In this document: in pieces, positions 27,812 to 37,392 of the stretch
Layout of the letters: every line of letters starts with the position of its first letter
How positions within the stretch are numbered: position 1 is the first letter of the stretch
Source: Limisphaera sp.
GTDB lineage: Bacteria > Verrucomicrobiota > Verrucomicrobiia > Limisphaerales > Limisphaeraceae
Direction of reading: 5' to 3'
Length of the DNA: 64,000 nt
NCBI GenBank assembly: GCA_025057755.1
Contig: JANWVC010000028.1
Coordinates: 62,001 to 126,000 of the forward strand
Made by a program: the position numbers and the translations under genes
Notes under the pieces: generated by a model
Told to the model about the DNA's origin: nothing
Seen by the model: only the letters and a program-made list of their open reading frames with translations
The model's database searches: none

Positions 27812-28963
27812 ATGACGAACCTGATGCGGATGAGCCTGATGGCGTGGGCAATGGTCGTGGCCTCCGATCTCTGGGCGCATGACCGAGCTCGGACGCCCAT
27901 ACGGATTCCAGACCTGCCCGATGGGCTGACCTTAAAATGCGATTTTCACATTCACACGGTGTTCTCTGACGGGAAAGTATGGCCGGACATTCGGGCTGAA
28001 GAGGCCTGGCGCGAGGGGCTCGACGCCATCGCGATCACGGATCATATCGAGCATCAACCGCACAAACAGGATTTGCCCACGGCCCACAACCGCTCCTATC
28101 AGATCGCCCGAGCGCACGGGGAGGCCTTACAGTTGATCGTCATTCGCGGATCGGAGATCACGCGGAGCATGCCACCTGGGCATTTGAACGCCATTTTCCT
28201 CAAGGATGCAACTCGCCTGGATGTGCCCGACTGGCGCGAAGCTCTCGCTGAAGCGCTGCGTCAGGGTGCTTTCATATTTTGGAACCATCCGGGCTGGCGT
28301 GGTCAACAGGCGGATGGTCAGGCGCGGTGGTACCCGGAACATGACGAGCTACTGAAGCGGGGTCAATTGCATGGGATCGAGGTGGTTAATGAACGGGAGT
28401 ATTATCCCGAGGCTCACTTGTGGTGTTTGGAGAAAAACCTCACCATGCTCAGCAACTCGGACATCCACAATCCGATCGGTCTGGACTATGATATGCACGC
28501 GGGCGAACGCAGGCCGTTGAACCTGGTGTTCGCTCGGGAACGGTCGGCCGACGCAATTCGTCAGGCGTTATTTGAGCGTCGAACGGTGGTGTTTGCTGCA
28601 GGCCGGCTGATCGGCAGGAAGGAGTTTTTAGAACCGCTCTTTGAGCGTTCCGTGCGGGTGTTGACCCCGAGCGTTCGCGTTCGAGGCACAGGGCGCGCTT
28701 ATGTGCAGATCCAGAACGATTCGGACATCACCTACGTGTTTCGGCCGGAGTTAAAGGACCCAGACCTGATCTTTCCTGAGGAAGTGCGCTTGCCAGCCGG
28801 ACGAGTGGGGTTGCTGGAAGTGCGCGGTCGGAACAAGCAGACTCGAGGCACACGGTTGGTGCGGCTGGCCGGAGCGGTGATGAACCTGTGGATTCGTCCG
28901 CAAACGCCCTTACCGACAGAGATGAGGTTCGAGGTGATTCTCATGCCGGAGGACAATCCTTAA
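27812..28963 (+). CDS. Exported PHP-domain phosphoesterase
   Basis: Polymerase/histidinol-phosphatase fold metal phosphoesterase. A short signal peptide (LMAWAMVVASDLWA, about 9-22) suggests periplasmic location. Metal-ligand motifs: CDFHIHTVFSDG (His46, His48), AITDHIEHQP, IRGSEITR, GHLNAIF, FWNHPGW and NSDIHNP, the full PHP order. The last about 120 residues form a separate beta-rich domain of unknown role. It starts 376 bases beyond the Pho boxes on the opposite strand; phosphate scavenging is inference from family and location. Confidence 0.88.
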   Translation: MTNLMRMSLMAWAMVVASDLWAHDRARTPIRIPDLPDGLTLKCDFHIHTVFSDGKVWPDIRAEEAWREGLDAIAITDHIEHQPHKQDLPTAHNRSYQIARAHGEALQLIVIRGSEITRSMPPGHLNAIFLKDATRLDVPDWREALAEALRQGAFIFWNHPGWRGQQADGQARWYPEHDELLKRGQLHGIEVVNEREYYPEAHLWCLEKNLTMLSNSDIHNPIGLDYDMHAGERRPLNLVFARERSADAIRQALFERRTVVFAAGRLIGRKEFLEPLFERSVRVLTPSVRVRGTGRAYVQIQNDSDITYVFRPELKDPDLIFPEEVRLPAGRVGLLEVRGRNKQTRGTRLVRLAGAVMNLWIRPQTPLPTEMRFEVILMPEDNP

Positions 28964-29025
28964 AGAGCCACAATCGCCCCCCTTTAGGGCCAACGAGCCG
29001 CCCCGTAGGGTCCTCGGAGTGATCA

Positions 29026-29913
29026 ATGAACCGCATGCCGCGTTTGTACGACGCCCACAATCATCTGCAGGACGAACGATTTGGAGGCCAACAGGCCACT
29101 CTTGTGGAACAATGTCGGCTAATCGGCGTCCAAGCCATGGTGGTCAACGGCGCCTGCGAAGACGACTGGCCCGAAGTGTTAGCCCTGGCTCGAGCATACC
29201 CGGAAGTGGTGCCCAGTTTCGGCTACCACCCTTGGTATGTCCACCAGCGCAGCTCGGAGTGGTTAACCCGACTGCGTGACTACTTGGAATTGGTTCCATC
29301 CGCGGTGGGCGAAATCGGTTTGGATCGGTGGAAATCCGATCTTCCTTACGAGGGGCAAGAAGAGGTTTTTCTGGCGCAGTGGAGACTGGCTGCAGAACGG
29401 AATTTGCCGGTGAGCATTCATTGCCTCCGGGCGTGGGGCCGTTTGTTTGAGTTGATCCGATCCCATCCCGGCCCGACTTGTGGGTTCCTGTTGCATAGTT
29501 ATGGGGGGCCGGCTGAAATGGTTCAACCCCTTGCGGCTCTGGGAGCGTACTTTTCGATGCCCGGCTACTTTGCGCATTCCCGTAAGGAGCCCCAGCGAAA
29601 AACGTTTCTGCAGGTGCCCTTGGAACGATTGCTGCTCGAAACAGATGCACCGGATCAGTTATTGCCGCCAGAACTTGTCCAATATCCCATAACGGATCCC
29701 GCCTCCGGACGACCCATCAACCATCCGGCCAATCTGGCGGCCATCTATGCCTTTGCGGCAGAGTTGCGCGGATTGACGATCGAAGAGCTGGCAGCACACA
29801 TTGAGGCTAACTTCTACCGATTATTCGGTCGTATCAGGCCCGGGAAATCTGGACCCGCTATGCACTGCACCACCAACGAAGCGGCGGCAAATCCGAAGGC
29901 GCCTGTCACATAG
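29026..29913 (+). CDS. TatD-family metal-dependent hydrolase
   Basis: TIM-barrel hydrolase of the TatD group (3'-5' nuclease or D-aminoacyl-tRNA-deacylase-like activities in characterised members). Metal ligands in order: His11 and His13 in YDAHNHLQD, Glu in VGEIGLDRW, His in SIHCLRAW, His in FLLHSYGG and Asp in LLETDAPDQLLPP. Length 295 aa. It ends in TAG with a second in-frame stop four codons later. Its last 100 bases overlap a convergent gene. Confidence 0.9.
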   Translation: MNRMPRLYDAHNHLQDERFGGQQATLVEQCRLIGVQAMVVNGACEDDWPEVLALARAYPEVVPSFGYHPWYVHQRSSEWLTRLRDYLELVPSAVGEIGLDRWKSDLPYEGQEEVFLAQWRLAAERNLPVSIHCLRAWGRLFELIRSHPGPTCGFLLHSYGGPAEMVQPLAALGAYFSMPGYFAHSRKEPQRKTFLQVPLERLLLETDAPDQLLPPELVQYPITDPASGRPINHPANLAAIYAFAAELRGLTIEELAAHIEANFYRLFGRIRPGKSGPAMHCTTNEAAANPKAPVT

Positions 29914-30626
29914 CAGGCCGTGCCATAACCGCTGCGGCAGTCCAAGTGCAGCCGGGCATTTGTGGGCGGCTGAGAGCAAACGGTTCCGTCCGGCCCCGGA
30001 TAGACCGGCGGTTGCGGCGAGTACACGCACAGGACATTCATGAGCCGACCCGGCTGGCGCGGGAATCCGTACCGGGTCCGCAACAATTTGCGCGTGGCCT
30101 GTAGGAGCCGATCATGAGTGACACGGGCCAGATCCGCCACGCGCACTGTCGTCGGATCCGTCCGTCCCCCTGCAGCGCCGGAACTGACCACGGGCAAGGA
30201 TCGATCTCGACACGCGGCGATTAAGAGCGCTTTCATCGCCGGTCGGTCCATGGCATCCAAAACCACTGAGTAAGAACGATCCAAAATTTCGGCAGCGGTC
30301 CCCGCTGTGAACTGCTTTTGCCAGGCATGAACTTGGATCTCGGGCTGGATGAAGCGCACCCGTTCAGCCAGCAACATCACCTTGGGTCGACCAAAACAAC
30401 CTGTAAGAGCCGGCAATTGCCGGTTCACGTTGCTGATGCAAATTTCGTCAAAGTCAACCAGGGTCAACTCCCCCACACCCGTTCGCGCCAACGCTTCCAC
30501 AGCCCAAGAGCCGACGCCGCCGACCCCGACGATGCACACATGAGCCCGGCGAAGCTTTTCCTGGACCATGGCCCCCAGAAGCCGCCGAACGCCTGCGAAC
30601 CTTGCCTCATAGTCCCCGCCCGCCAT
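29814..30626 (-). CDS. tcdA: E1-like adenylating enzyme, probable tRNA threonylcarbamoyladenosine dehydratase
   Basis: ThiF/MoeB/HesA fold. Rossmann ATP-binding loop VGVGGVGSWAVEALARTGVG (about 32-51), followed by LVDFDEICISNVNRQ and KVMLLAERV, then VVLDAMDRPAMK and VVSSGAAGGRTDPT, which match TcdA/YgdL (synthesis of cyclic t6A at tRNA position 37) better than MoeB or ThiF. Length 270 aa, normal. It ends in TAG and overlaps the TatD gene by 100 bases tail to tail. The C-terminal 25 residues fall in the overlap. Confidence 0.87.
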   Translation of the reverse strand: MAGGDYEARFAGVRRLLGAMVQEKLRRAHVCIVGVGGVGSWAVEALARTGVGELTLVDFDEICISNVNRQLPALTGCFGRPKVMLLAERVRFIQPEIQVHAWQKQFTAGTAAEILDRSYSVVLDAMDRPAMKALLIAACRDRSLPVVSSGAAGGRTDPTTVRVADLARVTHDRLLQATRKLLRTRYGFPRQPGRLMNVLCVYSPQPPVYPGPDGTVCSQPPTNARLHLDCRSGYGTACYVTGAFGFAAASLVVQCIAGPDFPGLIRPNNR

Positions 30627-30904
30627 CGGTTCTCCGAATAAAAAGGCGTCAGGTTCGAATCAATCCAAAATCCAGTCGGTCCGCACGCGTCGGAACCGCG
30701 CCGCCAGGTTCGAAGCCCAAAGAACACTTTTCTGACATATCGCGGGCCCGGCTATGCAATCACATCGAGGGCTGATCCTTCGGGGAGCTCGTTCTGATTC
30801 CGACCGACCGGCTGGTTCAGAACCGGTCCGGTGGGCGTGAAGGGATCTTGCTTCCGATCCGATTCAGAGTGGACGGGCTGGGCCAGTTGCGCATCTTAAG
30901 CGAC

Positions 30905-33052
30905 ATGACGATCAAGTGGCGCCGACGAGATTTTTTGCGGGCCATTCCTTTATTCCCCGCGATCGTGGGTCCCTCGGTCGCAACGTCTCGGTCTAAAACC
31001 GCTTGTTTGGATCGACGCGCCCTAGTGAAACGTCATGATCCCCGGCCGGAGCGTTTCGACCCTTTTGCGTGCCTGTCGGTGGGCAATGGCCAACTTGCCT
31101 TCACCGCTGATGTGACCGGATTACAGACCCTGGCTTCGGCCTGTGAAAAGGATTTTCCCCTGTGCACCACGGCGCATTGGGCCTGGCATACGACACCCCC
31201 GCCGGCCGGTCTGGAGTCGACTCAGTTGCAATTAGAAGAATTCGACACCTACGGGCGGAAGGTCGGCTACGCAACCCGCGCCACAGGACAGGAAGAACTG
31301 TTTCGTTGGTTGCGCGAGAATCCACATCGCTTCCACCTGGGACAACTAGCCTTTGCTGCCGGCACGCCCGTTTCGGGTCGGCCGATCGAGCCGGAAGAGA
31401 TCCAACAAGTCAAGCAACATCTCGACCTATGGCACGGCCTGTTGACCAGCCGATTCACCTGGGCCGGTCATTCGGTTACCGTGCGCTCTTGTTGTCACCC
31501 GGACTTTGACCTCCTGGCGTTTGAGATTGAATCGGGTGCCTTATCAAGCGGTTTGTTGGTGGTCGTGTTGCGTTTCCCCTATGCATCGCCAAGTGTGTCG
31601 ATGGCTGACTGGTCCGTGCCGGAAAGGCATTCGACCTGGGTGCAACGCCATACCCCCAACCAGCTCAGGCTGGAACGCCGGCTAGACGACACCCGCTATC
31701 ATGTGGTCTGGGCTTGGGAAACGAACGCTGAGGTGCAACCCGGCCCGGCTCACACCTGGATCTTACGAAGTCGCCAACCCGTTTTACGATTCGTGTTGGC
31801 CTTTGCCCCCGATTCTCTACCCGCTCGGTTGCCGTCGGTGCGAGCCACACAAGCAGCCGTTGCCCGCCACTGGGAGCGATTTTGGTCTGAAGGGGGCGCG
31901 ATCGATCTCGAGGGGAGCACGGATCGACGTGCCCAAGAACTAGAACGGCGCATCGTGCTGTCCCTGTACAACACGGCACTGCATTGCGCCGGCTCACTTC
32001 CTCCGCCCGAGACCGGCCTGTTGTTCAATAGTTGGTACGGCAAATTCCATCTCGAAATGCATTGGTGGCACGCCGTGCATTTTGTTGTGTGGAATCGGTT
32101 CGACCGGTTCAGCCGCGCACTGTCTTACTACCGCGCCATTCTACCTGAGGCCCGGGCACTGGCCCGAAGACAGGGATATCGAGGGGCCCGCTGGCCCAAA
32201 ATGGTAGGGCCAGACGGTCGCGATTCACCCTCGCCCGTGGGGCCGTTGTTGATTTGGCAACAACCGCATCCTCTCTACTACGCCGAGCTGTGTTGGAGAC
32301 ACCACCCATGCCGCCGCACGTTGGAAACCTGGAGCGACTTGGTTTTCGAAACTGCAGAGTTTATGGCATCCTTTGCCTACCGAGATCCAATCTCAGGTCG
32401 ACACGTGTTGGGGCCGCCCCTTAAGACTGTTTCCGAGAACACTGACCCACGGACGACTCGCAATCCAACCTTCGAACTGACCTACTGGCGCTGGGGCTTG
32501 GAAACGGCCCAGCAATGGCGACGCCGTCTTGGTTTGTCTCGAGATCCACGTTGGGACACTGTGCTACACGGTCTTGCCCCGCTGCCCGAAGCCGACGGTT
32601 TGTACCTCCTTCAAGAGGGTCTGGCGGATACCTATACACGCTGGAATTGGGAACACCCAGCTTTGCTGGGTGCCTTGGGCATGTTGCCCGGCCCGGGCGT
32701 CAACAGGTACATCATGCGCCGAACCGTCCGTCGTGTGATGGAAACCTGGCAATGGGATCGTTGCTGGGGTTGGGACTTTCCCTTAACCGCGATGGCTGCC
32801 GCCCGCTGTGGTGAACCGGAACTGGCGGTGGAAGCTTTAATGCTCTCTTCGGTCAAAAACCATTACCATCCAAACGGCCACAACTACCAACGGCCCGGTC
32901 TGACCGCTTATCTGCCAGGCAACGGTGGCTTGCTGGCCGCGGTGGCCATGATGGCAGCCGGTTGGACCGGCGCGCCCCCAATCGCAACCCCGGGATTTCC
33001 TCACAACGGCCAATGGAAGGTCCGATGGGAAGGACTTCAACCATGGCTCTAA
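30905..33052 (+). CDS. Tat-exported GH65-like (alpha/alpha)6 protein
   Basis: I recall the long conserved block from unannotated or GH65-labelled proteins of Verrucomicrobia and Planctomycetes. From ATG 30905 it is 715 aa and begins WRRRDFLRA, a twin-arginine signal. An N-terminal beta domain (about 50-290) is followed by helical repeats with NSWYGKFHLEMHWWHAVHF, YRGARWPKM, GPLLIWQQPHPLYYAELC and KNHYHPNGHNYQRPGL. The FHLEMHWWH and SENTD segments could hold catalytic acids. The substrate is unknown but probably an oligosaccharide. An upstream in-frame start at 30848 would bury the Tat signal. Confidence 0.8.
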   Translation: MTIKWRRRDFLRAIPLFPAIVGPSVATSRSKTACLDRRALVKRHDPRPERFDPFACLSVGNGQLAFTADVTGLQTLASACEKDFPLCTTAHWAWHTTPPPAGLESTQLQLEEFDTYGRKVGYATRATGQEELFRWLRENPHRFHLGQLAFAAGTPVSGRPIEPEEIQQVKQHLDLWHGLLTSRFTWAGHSVTVRSCCHPDFDLLAFEIESGALSSGLLVVVLRFPYASPSVSMADWSVPERHSTWVQRHTPNQLRLERRLDDTRYHVVWAWETNAEVQPGPAHTWILRSRQPVLRFVLAFAPDSLPARLPSVRATQAAVARHWERFWSEGGAIDLEGSTDRRAQELERRIVLSLYNTALHCAGSLPPPETGLLFNSWYGKFHLEMHWWHAVHFVVWNRFDRFSRALSYYRAILPEARALARRQGYRGARWPKMVGPDGRDSPSPVGPLLIWQQPHPLYYAELCWRHHPCRRTLETWSDLVFETAEFMASFAYRDPISGRHVLGPPLKTVSENTDPRTTRNPTFELTYWRWGLETAQQWRRRLGLSRDPRWDTVLHGLAPLPEADGLYLLQEGLADTYTRWNWEHPALLGALGMLPGPGVNRYIMRRTVRRVMETWQWDRCWGWDFPLTAMAAARCGEPELAVEALMLSSVKNHYHPNGHNYQRPGLTAYLPGNGGLLAAVAMMAAGWTGAPPIATPGFPHNGQWKVRWEGLQPWL

Positions 33053-33186
33053 CACGACACAACGATCTGCAGACCAGCATGTTAAGTGAGATGCAAGCGC
33101 AACCTCTTCCCCGACAGACGTCGAACTTGGAATTGCCCAAACCTCCCGCTTGGCGGTAAAAGGCGGTCCTCAGGTAAACGTTTGTT

Positions 33187-36066
33187 ATGGGTAAAGCCCT
33201 CGTCATTGCTGAAAAACCGTCTGTGGCAGCGGACATCGCCCGCGCCTTGGGCGGATGCAAAAAAGTGGGTGACCATTATGAAAATGATCAGTACGTAATT
33301 TCTTCAGCGGTCGGCCATCTACTGGAACTGACTCCGCCTGAGGGGGTTGAACCGGCACGAGGCAAATGGAACTTCCATCATCTGCCGGTTCTGCCCGATC
33401 ACTTTGATTTGGTACCGATCGAGAAAACGGCCGCCCGACTCAAACAGCTTCTCCGTTTGGTCCAGCGCAAAGACATTACCGAAATCATTAATGCCTGCGA
33501 TGCCGGCCGGGAGGGGGAACTCATTTTTCGGAACATCATCCGGTACTCTGGAAGCAAGAAGCCTATCCGCCGGCTTTGGCTGCAGTCCATGACTCCGGCG
33601 GCGATCCGGGAAGGATTCCAACATCTTCGCACGGACGAAGAAATGCAGCCACTGGCAGAAGCAGCTCTCAGTCGCGCGGAAGCCGATTGGTTGGTTGGCA
33701 TCAACGGCACGCGAGCTATGACCGCCTTCAACTCCCGTTCCGGCGGCTTCTTCAAAACGACTGTAGGACGCGTGCAAACCCCTACTCTGGCGATCGTGGT
33801 AGAGCGAGAACAACGTATCCGAAGGTTTGTGCCGCGAACCTACTGGGAAGTCATCGCCACCTTCGATTGTGCTGCGGGATCCTATACCGGCCGTTGGTTT
33901 GACGAATCCTTTGTCAAACCGGAAGGGCGGGAAGCCGACCCAGACCTTAAACCGGAGCGGCTTTGGGACCCGGCTCGGGCTGAGAGCCTTCGTGACCGCT
34001 GCCTCGGCCAACCCGGCAGCGTGACCGAAGAAAGCAAACCGTCCCACCAGCCCGCGCCGCTTTTGTTCGACCTGACCAGTTTGCAACGCGAGGCCAACGC
34101 GCGGTTCGGATTCAGCGCCAATCGAACGTTGCAGATAGCCCAAACCTTGTATGAGCGGCACAAACTGATCACCTACCCGCGGACAGACTCTCGGGCCTTG
34201 CCAGAGGATTATTTGGGAACCGTTCGCACCACCCTACAGGCCTTAACACAAACGCCCTATGCGCCATGGGCAACGGAGATCCTTCAACAGGATTGGGTTC
34301 GACCCAACAAACGAGTCTTCAACAATGCCCGTGTATCGGATCATTTTGCCATTATTCCCACCCCCCAAACTCCGCGGGGACTGAATGAGTCTGAACAAAA
34401 GATTTACGATCTGGTGGCGCGCCGCTTTCTGGCAGCCTTTTATCCACCTGCGGAGTTTTTAGAAACCACGCGCGTCACCCGGGTGGCTGGGGAACCGTTT
34501 AAAAGCGTCGGCCGCATAATGGTCAAGCCCGGTTGGTACACCGTTTATGGACGAGAATCCATCGCCAACGACGAAGCGCCCCAACTGCCCCCCTTGCAGC
34601 CAGGTGAAGAAGTCCGGACCCGGGGAATCGAGGTTCAATCGAACCAAACCAAACCGCCTCCCCGCTTTACCGAAGCCACCCTCCTGACGGCCATGGAAGG
34701 CGCAGGCAAATTGGTCGAAGATGACGAACTGCGCGAGGCCATGCGCGACAAAGGTCTCGGCACACCCGCCACGCGCGCGGCCATCATCGAGGGCTTGTTA
34801 GAGGAAAAGTACCTGATCCGACAAGGGCGCGAACTGGTCCCCACCGCTAAGGCGTTTGCCTTAATGGAATTGTTGCATGGTTTGGGCATTCCGGAATTGA
34901 CCAAACCGGAGTTGACTGGCGATTGGGAGTACCAGCTCCGACAGATCCAACGACGACAAAAGACCCGCCAAGAGTTCATGAACGGCATCCGGGAAATGAC
35001 CCGGCGCATCGTTGAACGTGCCAAGCAATACGAATTTGACACCATTCCCGGTGACTTCGGAGTCTTGCAAGTGCCCTGTCCCAAATGCGGCGGCGAAGTC
35101 CACGAAAAATACAAGACCTACCAGTGCGTCCAGCCCGGCTGTGACTTCGCCATTCCCAAAATCCTTGGTGGCCGTATGTTCGAACCAGAAGAAGTTGAAA
35201 CCCTGATACAAAACAAACAAATCGGTCCCCTGCAAGGGTTTCGCACCAAGGCCGGACGCCCTTTCCACGCCATCCTGTGCCTTAGCCCAACCGGCCGTGT
35301 TGAGTTCGACTTCGGACAAGGCACAGCTCCCGAAGCTTTGCCAGCCGATTCCAACTCCACGCCGGATTTCTCCGGACAGGAGCCGCTTGGCTCATGCCCC
35401 TTGTGTGGAGCCCGGGTCTTTGAGGCCGGCATGTATTACACATGCGAAAAGGCGGTCGGGCCGGAAAAAGCCTGCAAATTTCGCGTCGCCCGAATCATTT
35501 TGCAGCAGACAATCGAGCCAGCTCAGATGCGCAAAATCCTCGCCGAGGGTAAAAGCGATCTGCTCCGTGGCTTCGTCTCCAACCGGAATCATCGCAAATT
35601 CGAGGCCTACCTCGTTCTCAAAGACGGAGAGATCAAATTTGAGTTCGCCTCACGATCCACCCGCGATCCTGCGCGCAACTCCCGATCTACCAAAGCCGCA
35701 CCTCCGCCCGTGGATCCCGCCGTGTGCAATCCCATCGGCCCCTGCCCAAAATGCAAACGGACCGTGCTTGAGACACCAGTCGATTACCGGTGCCAAGGGG
35801 TCCACGACTCCGTCAAACCATGCAACTTCCTGTTACCCAGAACACTCCACCAACACGTGTTAACGCCGGACGAGGTTCAAACGTTGCTCACCCGCCGGCG
35901 CAGCCCGCTCATTCGCGACTTTGTCTCCACAAAAACCGGCCGGCCCTTCGCCGCCTGTCTCGTGCTCGGTCCACGCGGCAAAGTGCAATACGAATTCGTG
36001 GAACGTGAAGAAGCGGAGAAAGGTGCGGCCTCAAACAGCTCCGGCTCCGGCCCTGACAAGCCCTGA
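33187..36066 (+). CDS. topB: Type IA DNA topoisomerase (TopB-like) with three C-terminal zinc/repeat modules
   Basis: Relaxes or decatenates DNA through a 5'-phosphotyrosine. TOPRIM domain with EKPSVA at the start and DACDAGREGEL; catalytic Tyr330 in LITYPRTDSR; GLGTPATRAAIIEGL near 520. The last about 310 residues contain three copies of a module: a four-Cys zinc finger (CPKCGGEVHEKY, CPLCGARVFEAG, CPKCKRTVLETP) followed by a topoisomerase C-terminal repeat (GFRTKAGRPFHA, GFVSNRNHRKFEA, DFVSTKTGRPFAA). Length 959 aa, longer than E. coli TopB because of this tail. xerC follows after 6 bases. Confidence 0.94.
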   Translation: MGKALVIAEKPSVAADIARALGGCKKVGDHYENDQYVISSAVGHLLELTPPEGVEPARGKWNFHHLPVLPDHFDLVPIEKTAARLKQLLRLVQRKDITEIINACDAGREGELIFRNIIRYSGSKKPIRRLWLQSMTPAAIREGFQHLRTDEEMQPLAEAALSRAEADWLVGINGTRAMTAFNSRSGGFFKTTVGRVQTPTLAIVVEREQRIRRFVPRTYWEVIATFDCAAGSYTGRWFDESFVKPEGREADPDLKPERLWDPARAESLRDRCLGQPGSVTEESKPSHQPAPLLFDLTSLQREANARFGFSANRTLQIAQTLYERHKLITYPRTDSRALPEDYLGTVRTTLQALTQTPYAPWATEILQQDWVRPNKRVFNNARVSDHFAIIPTPQTPRGLNESEQKIYDLVARRFLAAFYPPAEFLETTRVTRVAGEPFKSVGRIMVKPGWYTVYGRESIANDEAPQLPPLQPGEEVRTRGIEVQSNQTKPPPRFTEATLLTAMEGAGKLVEDDELREAMRDKGLGTPATRAAIIEGLLEEKYLIRQGRELVPTAKAFALMELLHGLGIPELTKPELTGDWEYQLRQIQRRQKTRQEFMNGIREMTRRIVERAKQYEFDTIPGDFGVLQVPCPKCGGEVHEKYKTYQCVQPGCDFAIPKILGGRMFEPEEVETLIQNKQIGPLQGFRTKAGRPFHAILCLSPTGRVEFDFGQGTAPEALPADSNSTPDFSGQEPLGSCPLCGARVFEAGMYYTCEKAVGPEKACKFRVARIILQQTIEPAQMRKILAEGKSDLLRGFVSNRNHRKFEAYLVLKDGEIKFEFASRSTRDPARNSRSTKAAPPPVDPAVCNPIGPCPKCKRTVLETPVDYRCQGVHDSVKPCNFLLPRTLHQHVLTPDEVQTLLTRRRSPLIRDFVSTKTGRPFAACLVLGPRGKVQYEFVEREEAEKGAASNSSGSGPDKP

Positions 36067-36072
36067 CCTACC

Positions 36073-37149
36073 ATGCCTGCCGATTCAGACGCAGCTCCAA
36101 CTTCCCATCGGGCAACCTCGACTGCCCTCCGATCCTCCGTACCGTCCGCCCTTGTTGCGCTGCCTCAAGACCCATTGGTCGAAGCGTTCCTAAATCATCT
36201 GACACACGAACGGGCAGCCTCGGCTCACACATGTCGCAACTACCGCCATGCTCTGGAGACCTTCCGCCGCTGGTTTCAACACGAGCATGGTTCGCCACCT
36301 GAATGGAGCCGGTTGGATCGGGACGAATTCCGCGCCTTTTTGCGCCACGTGGCGCAACACCATCTCGCTCGGACCACCATTCGCCTAACCTTCAGTGCGC
36401 TGCGCAGCTACTACCGCTTTCTCATCCGGGGCGGCCACGTAACCGCCTCGCCGATGCAAGATCTGCCATTGCCGCAATTGCCCCGAAGGCTCCCCCGGCA
36501 TCTCACGGTGGACCAACTGCTTCAATTGCTGCGGGCCCCGATCCAAGCTCTGGAGCAAGCCCGGCAGACGCCGCGCCCGCGTCGAGGCCGACCCCTGCTG
36601 GCCGCGGCATTCTATCGCGACTATGCCATTCTCGAGACCATTTACTCCTGCGGCTTGCGCATCAGTGAACTTTGTCAATTAAGGTCCGCCGATTTACACT
36701 GGCAGGAAGCACTGGTGCGCGTCCGCGGCAAAGGACGCAAAGAGCGACTCATCCCCATCGGACGGCCGGCCTTGGAAGCCATCCAAGCCTACTGGTCGCT
36801 CCTGCCTGAACCCCCAGCTCCTCAACACCCTGTCTTCCAGTCCCATTCGCCGCGCGCTGGACGGCCACCCGCTCAAAATCGGAAAACACCTCAAGGTCCT
36901 CGGCCCATCACACCGGGCCTGTTGCAGCGCCGCTTGAAGCATTATTTATGGATAGCCGGACTTGACCCCTCGATCACTCCTCACCAACTGCGTCACAGTT
37001 ATGCCACCCACCTTCTAAATGCAGGAGCGGATCTGCGCAGCGTACAAGAACTGTTAGGCCATGCCCACCTCGTGACCACGCAGGTTTACACCCATGTTTC
37101 CACCGACCACTTGCAGCGCGTGTATCAAACCGCTCACCCCCGGGCCTGA
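36073..37149 (+). CDS. xerC: Tyrosine recombinase of the XerC/XerD type
   Basis: Site-specific recombinase for chromosome dimer resolution. N-terminal core-binding SAM-like domain (about 34-130) and catalytic domain with Arg196 (CGLRISEL), Lys220 (VRGKGRKER), His304 and Arg307 (HQLRHSYAT), His330 (LLGHA) and nucleophile Tyr339 (TQVYTHV). At 358 aa it is about 55 longer than E. coli XerC, from an N-terminal lead and a proline-rich insert at about 245-280. It follows the topoisomerase gene closely, which fits a housekeeping rather than phage role. XerC versus XerD cannot be decided here. Confidence 0.92.
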   Translation: MPADSDAAPTSHRATSTALRSSVPSALVALPQDPLVEAFLNHLTHERAASAHTCRNYRHALETFRRWFQHEHGSPPEWSRLDRDEFRAFLRHVAQHHLARTTIRLTFSALRSYYRFLIRGGHVTASPMQDLPLPQLPRRLPRHLTVDQLLQLLRAPIQALEQARQTPRPRRGRPLLAAAFYRDYAILETIYSCGLRISELCQLRSADLHWQEALVRVRGKGRKERLIPIGRPALEAIQAYWSLLPEPPAPQHPVFQSHSPRAGRPPAQNRKTPQGPRPITPGLLQRRLKHYLWIAGLDPSITPHQLRHSYATHLLNAGADLRSVQELLGHAHLVTTQVYTHVSTDHLQRVYQTAHPRA

Positions 37150-37392
37150 GCATCCAGAGTCGGTCGGCCACCAGCTCACAGCCGTTGAATCCGCGTTGCG
37201 GATCCGCTCACACCATTGGTGTGCATGCAAACGCACAGTTGTCAGACCCCGCGTGCGGTTTAAAGTGAACTCGGTTTGAAGCGACCGGCGCGCCTGGCAA
37301 TCCGCTCGACCGGATTCGTGGACAAACTGGCAAAGCTAATGAGCAGACAAGGCGGGGTCGGCCGATGGCCAGGCGCCTCCCGAACGCGAGTC

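Noticed and set aside
30641..30670. T-loop-like GGTTCGAATC that could mark a tRNA
   Set aside because: The flanking bases do not form a T-stem and no acceptor or anticodon arms could be placed.
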